Part shown: piece after piece, positions 33,975 to 36,034 of the stretch | Layout of the letters: every line of letters begins with the position of its first letter | How positions within the stretch are numbered: the stretch's first letter is position 1 | DNA from: Vibrio neptunius | GTDB taxonomy: Bacteria > Pseudomonadota > Gammaproteobacteria > Enterobacterales > Vibrionaceae | Direction of reading: 5' to 3' | Assembly: GCF_000967495.1 (NCBI RefSeq) | Contig: NZ_JXXU01000060.1 | Span: forward strand, 1 to 36,034 | Length of the DNA: 36,034 nucleotides | Notes under the pieces: generated by a model | Told to the model about the DNA's origin: nothing | What the model saw: only the letters and a program-made list of their open reading frames with translations | Database searches by the model: none | Translations under genes and position numbers: made by a program

Positions 33975-33998
33975 AGGAGTCTAGACGTCTAAATGACT
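33975..33998 (-). promoter_or_regulatory. MetJ operator (met boxes) upstream of metH
   Basis: Three tandem 8-mers, AGGAGTCT, AGACGTCT and AAATGACT, match the MetJ consensus AGACGTCT at 6, 8 and 5 positions. Tandem met boxes are the known operator form. The site lies 50 bp upstream of metH and 95 bp before the divergent antiporter start, so MetJ with S-adenosylmethionine could repress metH and perhaps affect the other gene. Confidence 0.8.
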
Positions 33999-34093
33999 AA
34001 ATTAATCACCTCTACATGACAAAAAAGTGTTTGCTATTTAATCACGTCGAGAACAAAATTCTCCTTCATAATTTGTTACATCCTGGGTATCCA

Positions 34094-35410
34094 ATGTCGG
34101 TCTATTACACTCTCTGTTTTCTGTCCGCAGCAGCAATGTTAATCGCTTTTGTAAACAGCAAGATAGGTAAAATGCAAACCACAATTGCCATCACAGCTGG
34201 CTCAATGGTTTTATCTCTTCTTATTCTTATTGCAGGTCAAAACAACTGGTTCCATTTGACAGAAATTGCTTCGAAGACAATGTCGAGCATTAACTTCGAA
34301 GATTTTTTGCTGAAAGGGATCTTAGGCTTTCTTCTATTTGCAGGCGGTTTGGGGATTAAACTCCCTCACCTTAAAAACCAAAAATGGGAAATTACAGTGC
34401 TCGCGCTTGGAGCAACACTGTTCTCGACCTTCTTTATTGGTTTCGCACTTTATGGTTTCTGCCATTTGATAGGCGTGCAATTCGACTTAGTTTACTGCCT
34501 ATTATTTGGTGCATTAATCTCTCCAACTGACCCAATTGCAGTACTGGCTATCGTAAAAAAGCTGGATGCGCCGGAACGTATCTCGACCCAGATCGAAGGT
34601 GAGTCCTTATTTAACGATGGTTTTGGCCTCGTCATTTTTGTCACCCTGTTTACGATCGCTTTTGGCACTGAAGCACCAACGGTCGGCAGCGTGACAATGC
34701 TGTTCATTCAGGAAGCCATTGGCGGTATCGTCTATGGTTTTGCACTTGGCCTGCTGTTCCACTACCTTATCAGTGCGACCGATGACCACTCTATGGAGTT
34801 ACTACTGACCATAGGTATACCGACCGCTGGCTATGCGTTTGCTGAAGTTCTGCACGTTTCAGGACCATTAGCGATGGTGGTATCCGGTATTATGATCGGG
34901 AACTGGACCCGATTTATCGGATTCTCTAAAGAAAGTGAAGATCACCTCGATCACTTCTGGGAGCTGGTCGATGAGTTCCTCAACGGCGTTCTGTTCCTAT
35001 TAATCGGTATGTCGATGTTGCTATTTGAATTCCATAAGGAAGATTGGATTCTCATGGCGTTTTCAGTTCCATTAGTACTCGCTGCTCGCTATCTAAGCGT
35101 GTTTTGTTCATATATTGGATTTAAACGTCATCGTCAGTACAACCCTTGGTCAGTAAAAATTCTGACTTGGGGTGGGTTACGAGGTGGTCTAGCATTAGCG
35201 ATGGCGCTCTCCATCCCTTCAGGGATTTGGGTTATCCAAGACAAACTCATCGACGTAAAAGAAATCATTCTAGTCATGACTTATTCTGTCGTGGTGTTCT
35301 CGATCCTCGTTCAAGGTTCGACAATCACTCCTATGATAGAAAAAGCAAAGAAAGCAGAGAAAGAAATGCAGCCTGAGCCGAGCTCAGTGGAGTCATCTGA
35401 TAAAGAATAA
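34094..35410 (+). CDS. Na+/H+ antiporter, CPA1 (NhaP-like) family
   Basis: This is a 438-residue inner-membrane cation/proton exchanger with about 12 membrane segments. The ion-binding core is visible as GALISPTDPIAVLAIVKK and ESLFNDGFGLVIFV, the Asp pair typical of the CPA1 family, followed by GGLRGGLALAMALS. ATG 34094 (MSVYYTLCFLSAA) begins directly with the first membrane helix. The in-frame ATG at 34016 would add 26 polar residues. Neither has a strong ribosome site, so the start is uncertain. The C-terminal tail is short and charged, unlike long regulatory tails. Which ions it carries cannot be read from the sequence. It is divergent from metH. Confidence 0.9.
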   Translation: MSVYYTLCFLSAAAMLIAFVNSKIGKMQTTIAITAGSMVLSLLILIAGQNNWFHLTEIASKTMSSINFEDFLLKGILGFLLFAGGLGIKLPHLKNQKWEITVLALGATLFSTFFIGFALYGFCHLIGVQFDLVYCLLFGALISPTDPIAVLAIVKKLDAPERISTQIEGESLFNDGFGLVIFVTLFTIAFGTEAPTVGSVTMLFIQEAIGGIVYGFALGLLFHYLISATDDHSMELLLTIGIPTAGYAFAEVLHVSGPLAMVVSGIMIGNWTRFIGFSKESEDHLDHFWELVDEFLNGVLFLLIGMSMLLFEFHKEDWILMAFSVPLVLAARYLSVFCSYIGFKRHRQYNPWSVKILTWGGLRGGLALAMALSIPSGIWVIQDKLIDVKEIILVMTYSVVVFSILVQGSTITPMIEKAKKAEKEMQPEPSSVESSDKE

Positions 35411-35432
35411 CCAATATCGAATTACCCATTTG

Positions 35433-35457
35433 AAAGCCGCTCTATGAGCGGCTTTTT
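35433..35457 (+). terminator. Intrinsic terminator after the antiporter gene
   Basis: The stem AAAGCCGCTC / GAGCGGCTTT with a TAT loop is followed by a T-run. Confidence 0.93.
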
Positions 35458-35553
35458 GTTATCTGGCGATAAACAGAGATGGGCGCTTATTCACTTTCAG
35501 GGCTGGAATCAATAGGGTGGAAAGCTGTTTGAGCAGATTGTAATTATCTGTAG

Positions 35554-35760
35554 ATAGAAGTCGATTATGACTTTCACCAAGAACCAAGTTCCTATACTGG
35601 TCTATGCGCAAATGGCGGTAAATTCACTTTTGTTTCGCCTCCACAACTAGTTATAGAGCCGTCAGTCAATCTTTAAGTAAATAGTTTTCCAATAACAGAT
35701 CAACTGCAAAGCTTAAGTTTCTCGGTAAACCTTGGGTCACTAGTCCTGCAGTATGTATAA
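35554..35760 (+). pseudogene. Possible decayed gene fragment, unidentified
   Basis: One frame reads as protein-like over 68 codons with a single internal TAA at 35674: KFTFVSPPQLVIEPSVNL, the stop, then VNSFPITDQLQSLSFSVNL. It has no start codon with a ribosome site and ends at TAA. I do not recognise it. The protein-like pattern on both sides of one stop suggests a degraded gene, but chance cannot be excluded. Confidence 0.3.
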
Positions 35761-36008
35761 ACTCATTAGCCAACGAGCAAAATAACTACGCACTTGCAAC
35801 CAGTTACCCAGCATAGCTGTTGAGGTCGGGAATAAGTATGAGCTACGGTCTTCTGTGCTCAAGTTGAGCTCACTCCCCGTAAGAGAGTAGTTGTGCTCTA
35901 AACGCCCCCCATTTCTCAAGAAGTTGCAAACTTTGGGGATGCCTAGTTCGGGCCTATTTCTAATTGGGAACCATTGGTCACAGACTCAAAAATAATACCG
36001 CATATACG
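35761..36008. other. Gene-free spacer at the right end
   Basis: No credible coding frame, RNA gene or repeat is seen in this stretch. Confidence 0.5.
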
Positions 36009-36034
36009 AAAAAACCCTAACATTGCTGTTAGGG
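36009..36034 (-). terminator. Terminator of a minus-strand gene beyond the window
   Basis: On the minus strand the stem CCCTAAC / GTTAGGG with a 6-nt loop is followed by six T. The gene it serves lies to the right, outside the window. Confidence 0.8.

Noticed and set aside
35761..36008. Integron-type attC recombination sites
   Set aside because: I looked for the paired core sites and imperfect inverted symmetry of attC in the gene-free right end and found none.

Overview
The window is chromosomal DNA of a Vibrio-type gammaproteobacterium (family Vibrionaceae). The evidence is the product sequences, the preserved gene orders (pilU-pilT next to yggS-proC-yggT-yggU; mlaFEDCB-ibaG-murA; kdsD-kdsC-lptCAB-rpoN-hpf-ptsN-rapZ-npr), the tRNA-rich stretch and moderate base composition. 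No species is claimed. Most of the window is housekeeping. LAYOUT. 1-128 holds a 32-bp tandem repeat. 129-2284 (minus) carries the two type IV pilus retraction ATPases, pilU and pilT. 2309-4757 (plus) is yggS-proC-yggT-yggU. 4768-6041 looks like a small integrated element: two unknown overlapping genes and a broken tyrosine-recombinase gene, bounded by a 13-bp direct repeat that contains the yggU stop codon and terminator half. 6229-8477 (plus) is a DUF4426 gene, rdgB and hemW. 8574-8740 is a dispersed palindromic repeat. 8744-10484 (minus) is glsB and trmB, and 10672-13231 (plus) is mutY-yggX-mltC. 13295-15082 contains two near-duplicate tRNA operons with nine tRNAs (Phe, Thr, Asn). Behind the last tRNA-Asn of each operon there are terminator/hairpin modules separated by 20-nt copies of the tRNA-Asn 3' end. 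15349-16089 (minus) is a PlsC-type acyltransferase. 16202-20773 (minus) is murA, ibaG and the mlaBCDEF lipid-transport operon. 21009-28716 (plus) runs from a Ca/Na exchanger through KDO synthesis and LPS transport to rpoN, hpf and the nitrogen phosphotransferase genes. 28828-30183 (plus) is mgtE, convergent with metH (30247-33924, minus), which has a MetJ-type operator upstream. 34094-35410 (plus) is a CPA1-type Na+/H+ antiporter. The last 600 bp hold terminators and a possible decayed reading frame. HOW THE GENES WORK TOGETHER. The 16-29 kb part is an envelope block: Mla returns phospholipid from the outer membrane inward, MurA starts peptidoglycan synthesis, KdsD/KdsC make KDO and LptCAB move LPS outward. 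RpoN, HPF, PtsN, RapZ and NPr form the adjoining nitrogen/envelope-stress regulatory group. The mutY-yggX-mltC and rdgB-hemW groups are conserved maintenance clusters. MOST INTERESTING. The two structures worth a second look are the tRNA 3'-end repeat modules, which resemble the E. coli tyrT/rtT arrangement, and the remnant element at the yggU 3' end. All functions are assigned by reading the sequence, without database searches.
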